Below, in pieces: positions 14,832-25,828 of a stretch of DNA of 64,000 bases (within the stretch, counting starts at the first letter, position 1; each line of letters begins with the position of its first letter). A program made the position numbers and the translations under genes. The notes beneath the pieces were generated by a model. The model was not told the DNA's origin. It ran no database searches and saw only the letters and a list, made by a program, of their open reading frames with translations. The DNA lies in contig BDIU01000133.1 of assembly GCA_002118135.1 (NCBI GenBank), forward strand, positions 62,001 through 126,000, given 5' to 3'. The stretch comes from Trebouxia sp. TZW2008. Its lineage: Eukaryota > Chlorophyta > Trebouxiophyceae > Trebouxiales > Trebouxiaceae.

Positions 14832-15539
14832 TCTTGACCACCACGGAGGCTTGCCAACTGGCCATGAACTAGCATAGCTTAGGCAAACAGTGACCCACAG
14901 CCGCGACTGTTTGTGGCGCATTTGCAACTGACGAACCAATTCACAATGTCTGCGACATTTGCATGTATGTACATTTTGTGCATGGCAGTAAGGTGTGCGT
15001 ATACAGCGTAGCGCAATATATTGCAATGCACATCAGTTGTACATTGAGTGCACGCAAAACAGGGCATGGATGAACCCCACAAGAAATTGCTTTCTGCAAG
15101 CATGGCGGCATGATAGGTAAAGACCTGCTGACTAATTGCAATCAGTACAACAACAATAGCTTCGTTGCCATCCCATGTTGGCCTTGGAGTCGTCACCTCC
15201 ATGTCATGCTGATACACGACAGCCATTGCACACAGTTGCTGTTGTTACAAGACATAGCATCCAAAATTGGGCATCCAAAGCTGAAGTCTGGACCTGATAA
15301 TCTCCTCAACGTGTTTCATCATTTGTACGTGCGGTTAAAGTGCTACAGTGGGTGTGATCATGCTGACCAGCACTACACGGTCCTAACTGCAAGGCAAGCT
15401 TGCACTATTTGCTGAACATGCTCAAGGGATCAAGTCTACTTTTTCTCGCTTGGCTGGAAAGAGCCAACTCTGCATATCTTCGCTGAAGGGTTGCTGGCAC
15501 AGATCCTTTGCTTGGCATTTGTGTATGTCTCAGCGGCAA
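14832..15539. other. Intergenic
   Basis: Downstream of COG3. A + frame near 15255-15330 (IASKIGHPKLKSGPDNLLN) looks mildly protein-like, but neither a start nor flanking splice sites could be fixed. Confidence 0.35.
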
Positions 15540-16578
15540 TGACTGGTGACTGCGCCATCAACACAGCTGCTGCAAGGCCTGCAGCGGCGACCTGGGCGAT
15601 TCTGAAGCCGCTCTGCTGGTTGGTCTACAAGGCATTAGCAGAGGGTGAGATGGTCATACGACTTTCGACCCCATTGTTACAGCACGACGTTCACCTGTGG
15701 ACGCTGTGCAGCGCACACGACCCTGGTCGCGGGTGTTGTTCTTGCAGTCGCGGGTCTGGCAGTGATTGAGCTTGAGAGCAGAGAAGCAGCAGCCATGGTG
15801 TCTGATCAATACAAGCAGCAGCAAGCGCAGAGACAAGCAAACCTGACAGCGCGCCTCTCAGAGGTGTCCTCGCATCTTATCTCGACCACGATCTGATTGC
15901 CCACAGGTTGCCTCTTCAGGCAATGCAAGGTAGTAATCACAGCTGTGCAAAACCCATGCAATTGCCACGTCAAGCGCTGCATTGGCTAGCGCAGCGCAGC
16001 TGAATGCAAACTGGTAACGTGGAGTATGCTGCCAACTCACGATTAGCGTTGCCACCTGAAGCCCACAAGCTGTCATGAACATTTGCAGTTTGGGCGCATT
16101 GGCAGGCAGCAACAGGAGGTGCGGCAGATTTTCTGATAGCGTTACAGCCATATGGCTACGTGCACGACGGCTGTGCAGCACAATAACAGCGCTCTGTGGA
16201 TACCTACGTCTTACTGAAGGCTGCTTGTGGTTTATATTTGTCAGGTGGTCTGCTTATCGGCCCAACGTGTCAGTGACCATCCATGCCTGCTTTCAGCGCT
16301 CGCGGTCGGCAGTCAGCAGTTTAGCAGCTCAGATGCAGCCAATGCAGCTTCAGCTACAGACCAAACCAAATACGTATCACGTTGGAATGAATGTCGACAT
16401 TTGCACAAGCCTGGTGTCAGCGTTATGTCGCAGGGCGCAGGGAAAGCACAAGAACAGCACTCTGTGCGCAGGACAGCTTCAGGCCGGTGCCCGTCTGCTC
16501 ACCTGCTGCATGCTGAAGCAGCAGACCCTGGAGCACCTAGCAGGTCAGCTGGCTCAGACCCTGGAGTCATCGGGGTAA
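15540..16578 (+). CDS. Hypothetical single-span membrane protein (tentative)
   Basis: ATG at 15540 opens MTGDCAINTAAARPAAATWA, followed by ILKPLCWLVYKALAE. A GTGAGA donor near 15648 and a TGCAG acceptor near 15711 keep the phase and join to AHTTLVAGVVLAVAGLAVIE, a plausible transmembrane helix. A Gln/Arg-rich helix follows (SDQYKQQQAQRQANLTARLS). It may end at 15896, or splice to Gln-rich frames at 16300-16578 (SLAAQMQPMQLQLQT; TLEHLAGQLAQTLESSG, stop near 16578). No family was recognised. The base composition is richer in GC than the surroundings, which supports coding, but the model is weak. Confidence 0.35.
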
Positions 16579-17515
16579 AACCTGCAGCGCAAGGAAAAAA
16601 GGCTTGCACATTTGCAAAACAAAATCAGCAAAAATCCAAAACACTACAGCACTCAAGGTTCCCGAGCGATCACTCAGCCGAGTACTAGTCGAGCTCAATC
16701 CAGGTTGTTTTCCCTAATCGGACGAGAAGGGGTGTGGTCTGGAGAATGTGGCCGTAGCATGCAGATCAAGTCAAATTGTTCTGTCCATACAACTGCTGCA
16801 TTGCTGGTGCTGCATCAGTGACGGCTGACATCAGGTGGTGAGCCTGAGTTGGAGCTGCATTTGACTGATCACTGGCCTGGACCTGAGTGCATGTTTAGGG
16901 GGCAGGCATGACATGACTGCGTCGCCTGCAGGTGAGGGGCACAGTCATAGTCCTTGACTGCAGGCCAGCCCTGCCGCAAATATTTGCTCAAGTGGTCAGC
17001 TGCCCTGGTAGCCCACCAGCAAGCTATGCATTCATATAAAGATATGAGCAGGCAGTATAGCGAATGATCAGGAACATTTAGCTTGGAGTCGAGGGAGCTC
17101 ATCCCAATGAAATGCAAGCAGTGTCAGCAGTACAGTGGCAGATTTACATTCAAAGATCCCGTCAAGTTCTGAAGAATTCTACAAACAAATTGAATTAGTC
17201 ACAAAGACTGATACTATTTGTGTTTCCACACATAAGGGTGAGCACCACAAAGCGCATGTCCTGACCGCCTCTTCAGCTTATGACTCAGATGTTGTCAGAC
17301 AACCAAAAACAAATTCAACAATTCTTCAAAGGTAGATATGACTGGTTACAAGCAGACAGAATGAGAGTACATGCTTGAGGACATTTATCTCTTGCCAACG
17401 ATATACAGAAACTTGACACACAGATCTGGGACACTGCTAATTGTCACCGTCAACTGCTGCATATGACAGGCATCACAGCTTGCAACTTGACAAGACCACG
17501 AATAGTCTTCTGTAC
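16579..17515. other. Intergenic
   Basis: No supported gene or repeat was seen between the tentative + gene and the 3' end of the DGD synthase gene. Confidence 0.5.
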
Positions 17516-20500
17516 TCAGAAGGTCAACTGCCAATTGTTTCCTGACAATGAAACTGAGAAGGTGGGGGGGCACCACTGCCGCTGAGGTCCAGCATTTCTG
17601 GCTTCCCTATCAAGGCTGGACTGTCGTCTTGGCGGTCTAAGGGCCACATCTGTCACGTTTTCTGGGTTCTTTGCAGTGTTGGAACCAGCACAGCTCACCA
17701 CGCGCAAGGGCTCCAAGCCTACAGACAGATCAGGGAGCAGAATGAGGTCTGGTATGCTCAGACTGACATGATGTGCTATAGCAAGCCTGCAAGATGCTCA
17801 GCAGGTGGCATACATGAGCAAGATGTAGCTGCTGATAAATGAAAGTCATGGGCATCTCTAATGACCTCTATGATGCTAATATAGCCAGCATGAACACAGC
17901 TTTAGGCAACAGAGTGCAATACAACTGGCTGGGGTATTGTGCGTAGAGGTATGCAGCTCACCCAAAGCTGTGTTGTATGCAGAGAACAGGGTTGCTTCAG
18001 CCACTTTGGAGGCAGCTTTTGGCCAGTCGTTGGGCCCCAGTTCAGCAGCATCTATCATGCGCTCTGTGGCTGCTTCCCAGCTGAGTTCCCTGCAGCCAAG
18101 CTTATGCTGTAACACACGCACACACATGACACATATGAGCTTGAATTGCTTTCCAAATGAGGCCGTCTAACACATCCACTGTACCATACTGTGTTGTGTA
18201 CACAGTCACAATGAACACAGCTGAGCAAGCCCATGCAAGCCCAAGACTGTGTCTCTGCAGCATAAGCTGTGCAGCGCATGCTTGCTCTGCATCCAGAGGT
18301 GTTGTGAGGTGACATGATAGCGGTGCAGACCAGTACATGGATTGACAGGGCACTGCAGTTGATGCACCAGCCGCCACCAGGACTAAGCACAGGTCACAGC
18401 ACTGTATGTAGGGCCAGGAAAGCAATTTAGCGCTAAGACTGCACGCATTTGTCACGCACATTGATTGATGCCGCACAAAAAGTGATGTTTGCTACTCAAC
18501 ATGCTCTTGATACTTCAGTAAGCATTGCCAAGGGTTTGTTGATAATTCTTACGTAAATTGTGGACGATCTACACCTCAGCAAATGAGTCGCCAAGGGTTT
18601 ACCTTGTTTCATGCTCTGTCAGTGGCGCTGGCTGATGCAGCAGAGCATGCTGCAGGTGCTCAGAGAACTGCTGTGGGGTGTGATACACCATACAGTTGCC
18701 AAAGGGGGCAATGAACTGGTTGCAGGGGTGGTGCGCACAGATAACCCATTTGCCCATTGCCAGAGCCTCCATGGATGTGGTGGCCACCACATCACTCGTG
18801 CTGGAATTGATGAAGACCTGCAGGCACAAAGCTTGGATTTGTTGATCCGCCAAGCTGAGATTGTTTCCTTTCCATTGCACATGATTTTGCTGCCTTGGTT
18901 ACACACAAGCCCTAGAAGAAGCGCAAGGGCGCGCATGGACACCATCGCAGGCAGTCAACTCCTCTTCACATTTCACTCTTTACAAAACAAATTGTGATGT
19001 GAACAATGTGACCTGGATTTGGGGGAAGTAATAGGATCCCTGTGCACAACCACATACCATTTGAAAGGGGCTATTACAACCGCCTAGCTCATGTTCATAC
19101 GCTACGAGCAATTAGCACCGAAAGAGTCGGGCATTCGATGCTGAGCCTTATGGGGTAGCATGCTGGGCTGCCTAGACACCGTATTGTGCAAGACAAAGCT
19201 GGAGCTGGGCAGACGCTACATTCATGCTCAGACCAACGCCATGCAGATGCATCTGATCTTGCTTTTGTACTCATCAATATTGTAGCAACTACTTCAAATC
19301 AGGACAGCGGTGAGCAAGGCAGCACGTGCAAATTGTCAGCGCTGGCTGCTACACTAGTGCGGCTTACTGTGTGATGCATGCGACTGTGCTGGCCTACCTG
19401 ATAGGCATGTAAGTCTTCATGTATATGATCCTTGGGCCCTAGCCACTTCATGCCAAGGCCTAGCTTTTGTGCCCGACTTTGCATCTGCAGAACCAATGAT
19501 TTTACAAAAAAGCTACAACAAGTAACCAACAAGACCCGTTCAGATCGATACCAGCATGTCACAGGTCTCCAGACAAGGTGCCAGGCTGTATGCTAGAGTA
19601 CGTGCACATGGTCACCAGCCCTCAAAGTCTGTATCGCATTTGCATGTGACAGAGAAATGCCAGCTGCAGCCATGTATCCATTCAGTTTATGCTTGCTATC
19701 AGCTGAGGTGCAAAAGATTTTGCTGCATCACCTAAGTAAGCTCAAAGCACTTGGTCTGTGTTGGTTGATGCAACATGCAGCAGCAGCAGCAGCAGCAGCA
19801 GAGCAGGCCTATCTCCAAGTGCTGACCTCAAAAGCAGCTTCTCCAGGGCCATGGCAGTCAAAATTGCAGCAGCAACACAACAGAGTAGCAGGCCTCACTT
19901 TGAAAGCTTCAAAGCAACAATACACTGCACACTGCGTGCAGTGACATCACGTAGCCTGTCTGGGTTGATGCAGCAAGCAGCAGCAGTATGGCAGACCTCA
20001 CTCTAAGTGCTGACCTCAGAAGCAGCTTCTCCAGTGCCGTAGCAATCCAAGGGCACATCCAGCACCTGGCTGCGTGCCTCTGCATGCTGCCCCAGCAGGG
20101 CTATGAGCTCCTCCCAGCCCTTACCCCACACTATCTTGCCCAGGCAGTATGCCCCTTTGCTGAAGGGCTTTTTCCCCTCTGCAACAGGGCATCTTGACCT
20201 TTGATGCTGTGACACTCAAGCTTGTCAAGTCTTGCCTGTTGTGCTTGCCAAGCAGGATGCAGCTTGTTGTCAAACTTGTGCAGTCTGCTGCAAAGACATG
20301 CCACTCAAGCAAAAGAAAGACTGCCTGGTGATGAATTTTTGAGTCCTGTTTGCACAGAAGCAGACCAGAACATACTGTCTGTGTCGTGACCATATCCTCC
20401 TTATTGGCATGAAGCACGCAGCCAAACTAACATGTCAAACTTTGAGCATGCTGTACACCTCAAGCAAAAGTGCATTCTGACAACAGAACTGCATGTGTTA

Positions 20501-22910
20501 AGCTGCACAGCAAGCAACAAGAAGCTCAGCCATGAGCAGTACCAGCAGCAGTTGCGGCTGACTGCCTGCCCACATCAAGGAAGCACTGTGCCACTCCATG
20601 TACATTGCTGGTGACTTGCCTGGGTAGCTTTTGCACTGTATCTGATAGCTTCACGACCTGCAAACAAGCACAAGCCTCACAACCCTGACATACTCACGGC
20701 ATTGCTAATTGGGTGCTGATACACGATCAAGCACTCATCACATCTCGTGATGACAATGACACTTGTCAGCATCAATGCTAGATGATTGTGCCACATGCCT
20801 TGCATGCAGTACAGTGACTTCTCTTTGGAACAACTACATTGGCTCCCAAGATAGCTGTCCTTACATTGGGTTGTTCTTGCTCAGAGGTGCCACTGCAGTC
20901 AGATTGCAGTGATTGGGTACCATTTGCATCGTCCTTACAAGGAGATGTTAATGTAGCTTGCTTTGTTCTGCACCAAGGCGCTTGATGTTTTGTGTGCCAT
21001 CTAAACTTGAGCAGTCCAAAGGAGCCAGATTCAGTGTTAGAACCCAGGAATATGCATTGTGCAGATGTGTTGCTTGGTCAAAGCAGACTGATTGCTTTGC
21101 GAGGTGAAGGGGCACTGCTTTGCCTATCTTCCAGCTGATGCGCATTATTCCGTTAAGTAGAAACGTACAACACGATGCTTGCTGCTCTATGTTCCAGAGT
21201 CAATGTAGCAGGCTTTCCTACCTTATGACAGTGTATGGCACAGAGGCCAGCTACAATGGCGTGCAAGAAAGGTACAACCAACGGCCCTGCAATTCTGCGT
21301 CCCAGCTCTTTATAGTTTGTGTGCATCACCCCTACCTGCACAGCCACACTGCTACATGCTGAAGTCAGACTGGCTGTGCTTGTTGTGCATGCAGCAACTG
21401 TCCTGACCACAGACTTGGTGCGCAAGTTGTTCAAAAGAGTCATGTTGCTACGCCCAGTCTAGTGTGCAAGCTTTCACAGGGTGCTTTGCAAGGCGTTTGT
21501 GCACATACGTACTCACACATGTGCAGGCGTATACACAAATAACTTCATGCGTGTACATATACATTACACTTCAGGTCAAGTGACAAATCTTTTGCACAGC
21601 GGGTAATGATGTATGCCTGTTCTTTGGAGAGAGAACAGCTGCTGCGTCACTTACCACATGATTAAACTTGTCTGTCCATCTTATGCCATGGTGGAACCAG
21701 GTCAAATGTTCAGGCTCATCCAGAATGGCTACATCTGCCTGCGTATCACATAGCCCAGGTTGCTGCACTGTTTCAAGGCTTGGGGTTCAATGGTGGCTAC
21801 TGCTTTCAAGAGGGCAGTCAACACATCTTGACGTAAGCAGCAGTGTGGCAAACCATCTGCACACCATGCCACAGACAGCGTGGTGACATGCCATCTGCTG
21901 TGTTAGCCACTTGACGTCAGCTGCTGTTGGTGACATCATGGAATACTAATTCTGACATCAAATATGATGACGAAGGTCTTGTTTGCAGAAGCAGCCTGAC
22001 AGCTGTATGTGCCACATGCATGTGACCTTCTTGAACACGACAAGTCCCACCTCTTCAACAGGAATATAGACTGTCATGTCGCCGACAGCAAAGATGCCTA
22101 GAAGCGTGGTGTCAAAACGGCCTGGGTAGTATCGGATCTTGAACTGCGCCTCAAATCCAGTTCGCTTTCGTACCCATGCTTTGATACACTCTGTCTGCTG
22201 CTCAGGCTGCTCAAATAAATGTGTGCCATGAAAGACTTGAGCTTGATCCTCTTGATTAAGCCAAGGGATCAGCAGGGTGACCTGCAACGCCCAACAATCT
22301 GTTCAATTGTCGTTTTTGGTGCATCGGAGCTCAGCAGACAGGTTGGCTACTTTTTCACATCAGAGATAAGCAGACGAGCGCATGAGCATCTTTGCTGTGC
22401 GCTTGAGCTCTGCTGCCTATACTCACAGGCTGTTACTGGCATTCTGAGGAACAGACAGTGCAGCTATATCCCACATTGCAACATGCTTGAGCATTGCAGG
22501 TTGCTTGCCCCTGTTACACAGTCAGCAAGCGAAAGATGCTGTACCTGGTGAGGAGTGCAGTGTGCCATATACGCAGCACGCAAACACGGGTTCACTGCTG
22601 TACCAGTCATCCAAGGAATTGCAGCGGTTGTGACCACTGTCACGTGTCTGGAAGTGTCATGTAAACTGCTTACCCCACTGTGGAGTCGAGGTGGTATGTT
22701 GGCCTGCAAGCATGGCTACTTGAATTGGATGTTGCTAGGCTGACCGGAGAGAAACGGGGCTGACTTCGCTTGCACATGCACAGAAACGGCCTGCAGGCTG
22801 TTCAACACCTTGCGCTGCTTGCAGATGTTCTGCCATGCCAAGCCGGCCACAGCAAGGGCTGCCAGACCGAAAGTCTTGTCGGTGTTCGAAGGCATGTGTT
22901 TAGATCCCAA
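17516..22910 (-). CDS. DGD: Digalactosyldiacylglycerol synthase (GT-B galactosyltransferase)
   Basis: Minus-strand exons in order. 22910: an N-terminal hydrophobic segment ([20 protein letters not shown]). 22660-22560: [20 protein letters not shown]. 22287-22060: [20 protein letters not shown] and [20 protein letters not shown]. 21760-21660: [20 protein letters not shown]. 21345-21240: [15 protein letters not shown]. 20190-20020: [20 protein letters not shown]. 19490-19400: [20 protein letters not shown]. 18820-18600: [20 protein letters not shown]. 18105-17950: [13 protein letters not shown]. These match plant and algal DGD1/DGD2, which transfer galactose from UDP-galactose to MGDG in the plastid envelope. 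The STSDVV...EALAMGK block is the donor-binding region. A downstream frame (about 17780-17516, [20 protein letters not shown]) can be joined in phase as the C-terminus, but that exon is uncertain; otherwise the gene ends near 17876. Introns hold a MITE copy and a duplicated exon edge. Confidence 0.9.
19763..19870 (-). repeat. Duplicated exon 3' edge plus donor in DGD synthase intron
   Basis: This segment repeats 19964-20065, about 200 bp away, which contains the last codons and the GTCAGC donor of the GKMVW-type exon. Both share TTGATGCA, the CAGCAG run, AAGTGCTGACCTCA.AAGCAG and CTTCTCCAG.GCC. The copy downstream on the gene strand is degenerate and out of context, so it looks like a decayed partial exon duplication. 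Confidence 0.65.
19776..19800. repeat. (AGC)8 microsatellite
   Basis: Perfect trinucleotide run within the duplicated intronic segment of the DGD synthase gene. Confidence 0.85.
20810..20956 (+). mobile_element. MITE copy B (TA-flanked TIR element)
   Basis: Begins TACAGTGACTTCTCTTTG and ends with an imperfect inverse, AAGGAGATGTTAATGTA. The internal block CCACTGCAGTCAGATTGCAG is shared with copies A and E. About 147 bp, slightly shortened, in a DGD synthase intron. Confidence 0.75.
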
Positions 22911-23334
22911 GTCAAATCATTGTTGGGAGTATCGTCCTCGTCCTGGAAGTCGTCCAGCGCGTTTGCTTGCTTCTGCTGCGACTCAGGTTCTGTGCGCAAT
23001 GAAATTGTTCCAACAGATTGTGTTGAAACAGGTGCTTAACAATGCAAGAAGTCTAAAGTCGTCTGTGAGTCAAATTGTGAGGCTGTGCAGCTTTTGCACA
23101 CCTTTTTGTCAGGGGGATCCTGGCGCTTTTCAACGGACACTTGAACATGCCATTGAGTTGAATTTGATGAACACAATACCAATGCCGTGGTAGGCACATG
23201 TGGTCAGCATCGTTGTCTGGCTGAGCGTGTAGATGTCATGCCTCTCCAATCTTCTCAAATTTTGAAAGTCTCACACCACAGCCCTGACCAGAGCCTGCTC
23301 CATTGTCTTTCGTGACACTGTGACAAGCGACTTT

Positions 23335-23706
23335 CTAAATGTGATGTGTCATGCTGTCATGCCGAGTTGCTTCGACAGACACTTCACTGGTCCAGCTCTT
23401 TTCCTTCTGTTGACAAGTACAACGATTATGCAGGGCACACATGATGGTCAAGCTGAAAGTCTCAGCAGACTGAGTCAGACATTGCTCATCGGCACCCACT
23501 GCAAAACCTGCAAAAATTTGCTCAACATCCTGTCCAAGTGTTGATGTGTGCCAACAGGAGGAAGTCAGATCTGCAGGCATATGCATGCCCCTCATGGAAA
23601 AGTCAAACATCCAGAGTCTGGAGAAAGTCAACTGCATGCTAGTACTTGACTTGATGGCAACAGCTTCTTCAATCTGTTTTTTGACAACAGTGTCATTTGG
23701 TAACAC
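23335..23706 (-). other. Unassigned 123-codon open frame
   Basis: The frame opens MLPNDTVVKKQIEEAVAIKS and continues MQLTFSRLWMFDFSMRG. It lies between the DGD synthase start and the SF3B6 stop on the same strand. It has no recognised domain and could be an exon of a small gene, a 5' exon of the DGD synthase gene, or chance. A nearby frame ending GCGVRLSKFEKIGEA before a stop (about 23300-23237) is equally unexplained. Confidence 0.25.
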
Positions 23707-23882
23707 AAACCAGAGCCTCAGTGTTCAAGACCAAAAAACAATGGCTGCTTTGTCTATAATAATGCCAAGTCCTTCTGGGCTGCAATCTGACAGACATGCA
23801 ATAGAAGACGGTCCCACAAATCTGGCGCAAACTTGCATCAGGAAGGATGAAGCAATTTGGTCTGGCAAGCCTGGGCTGGCAA

Positions 23883-24729
23883 TCAGACGGCTGCTTTACG
23901 TTTTTGTGGATGCTGCTCAGCATCAACACCATATTTTTCCTGCATCTTCAACAGCTCTTCTTCCTTCTCCTTGGTGCTCAACTGCACAAACACATGGCAG
24001 ACTTGATTCCTCTGTCAACAAGGGCGTGCTGCAGCAAGCCATGGCAAGTTGACTTGCAATAATGAACAGTGCGAGTAACCAACACAGTGAATGCGCCCGG
24101 TAGAGGTATCTGCTCATGTTGCCTGCATCTTGCAAAGGTGCCTGTTGCAATGCTATACAGTCACTTCTGCATACCTTTTTGCTGTGTTTCTGGTGGTTGT
24201 AGTATAGGACAATGAGATATCTGTTTGCTACGTTGAAGCCAGACAAATGTTCTACTGCTGTCTTGGCATCATAGATATCCTCATAGACTACATACGCAGT
24301 TCCTCTTGTTTCCTTTGTGGACCCTCTGCAAGGCACAAACGTTGATTGCTTATACACTCAGAATACAGTCACAAGGCTACATGAGCGGAAGCCTGTTTCT
24401 CTGCAAGTCAGCTCACTGTCGTATTTGCCGGACAGCACCAAATCGCCCAAAGATCTCATACATCTGCAGAACATCACCAGTGCTAAGTCCCTGCAGATGT
24501 CACAACCAGATCATGTCTGCTACAAGGTAAGGCTTGTGGCCAGCTTGGTAGCTCACCTCCTCCGACGATATGTTAAAAGGTAAATTCCTCACATACAAAA
24601 TTCTGAAGCAAAATGAGCGTGAGTACTTGTAGGCGCTGAGACTCAAAATGAGGGTTTGTGCTACTGTGAGTCGCACCTTGTGACCTCAGGGGGTAAACGA
24701 TTATTTCTATTGAGGCGTGCTGTGGCCAT
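23883..24729 (-). CDS. SF3B6: Splicing factor 3B subunit 6 (SF3b14a/p14), RRM protein
   Basis: Four exons fit. Exon 1 starts at ATG 24729 ([18 protein letters not shown]) and ends at a GTGCGA donor. It continues as [15 protein letters not shown] near 24600, then [15 protein letters not shown] near 24470, then [20 protein letters not shown] with [20 protein letters not shown] (24330-24190). The last exon is [19 protein letters not shown]...KRKAAV, ending at TGA 23885-23883. Length (about 125 residues) and motifs match the p14 subunit of the U2 snRNP SF3b complex, which contacts the branch-site adenosine; the contacting Tyr in the RNP2 segment ILYVRNL is present. The start, too short and split to be obvious from long frames, is fixed by the family's LPPEVNR-like N-terminus. 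Confidence 0.93.
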
Positions 24730-25828
24730 GCTGCCTGCGCACTCAGGGCGAGCTGCTTACTCCTCAAAACAAGCACCTTTTCCTCCTCTGTGCAGCTTTT
24801 TCAGCAGCTTGTGCGGGCTTCAAACTGCAGGGGTCACGACCGTCTTCAGGGAAGGTGATCGCACTACGTCAGAGCTGTGCTGCTGATACTTGGTCTTTCA
24901 GTGTTGCGTTCCAGTCAAAGGCGTATGCGCTGTCGCGAACCGATGCTTTGAATGCTAGTTTGAGCGGCCCAAGTATCACACGAAGATTAACAGCAGGTCA
25001 TGCGAAGAAGTCATGCAAGGCTTCCTTGCAACACTTGCCTTGTCAACTTCCGACACTCAGACCCTTGGAATGTCGCTAGGGTTTGCAAGTGACTGATTGT
25101 GAGCAAGAACAGTGTACAGCTTTCGACTAACTAGCAGACAATATGAATGCACATTACAGACAAAGCAGCAGATTCCTCCCGCCGTTTTGCATGTGCCATG
25201 ATGGTGATTCACTGGGAAAACATGGTGCATGACTGTGTTGCAGTGACTTTGCATGCGCCATGTTGTGTATACTTTTGCTTGACAGCAAGCAAGGAAGAGA
25301 CAGGTATTCCTGCAAATTTCTCGAAGTCAGCAGGCAGCTCATTTGCTGATGAAGCATTGCAGACCCGACTTCAAAGTTGCGATTCACAAAATATAGGTGG
25401 GCACTGACGCCAAGGTACATCCTGGCACGTGCCATAGTCTGTAAAACAGCCTGGTGGCAAGTGAGGACAGCCTGTTCATCTTCAAACCACCATCAAGCGG
25501 CTTTCCCGTCTTCTGCATTGTTTGCGATGGCACCATTGTCTTGTTATGGTCTAGACCATAACATAGATCTTGCCATGAGCTGAATTCATCAGCTGCGTAA
25601 ATGACATTTTCCAATGCTGGAATGGCAAATGGCATGCCACCTGGACTGCAGCTTGCATAGGTCCATTTCTTCTCTACGACGCTTGCAGAGTGCAAATAGC
25701 GTGGCATTTCTGCAGCAGTGGCCTCAAACCGGTGCCCTGACGCAGCGCTGCGCGCGACACACGCTCTGCTCAACTTAAGGAACTGATGCACATCTGCAGT
25801 GATCAGCTTGTGCTGCTGACTGGGCTGC
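24730..25828. other. Divergent spacer, SF3B6/dymeclin
   Basis: About 1.1 kb that must hold both promoters. A minus-strand frame from about 25829 down to 25580 (RYLHSASVVEKKWTYASCSP; FAIPALENVIYAADEFSSWQ) is fairly GC-rich and long, but no start, end or family could be fixed. A possible terminal exon (KLYTVLAHNQSLANPSDIPR, stop near 25077) lies downstream of it. A small unrecognised minus-strand gene is possible. Confidence 0.3.

Noticed and set aside
24717..25079. 120-codon + frame upstream of dymeclin
   Set aside because: It overlaps the first exon of SF3B6 antisense and its composition is not convincing.
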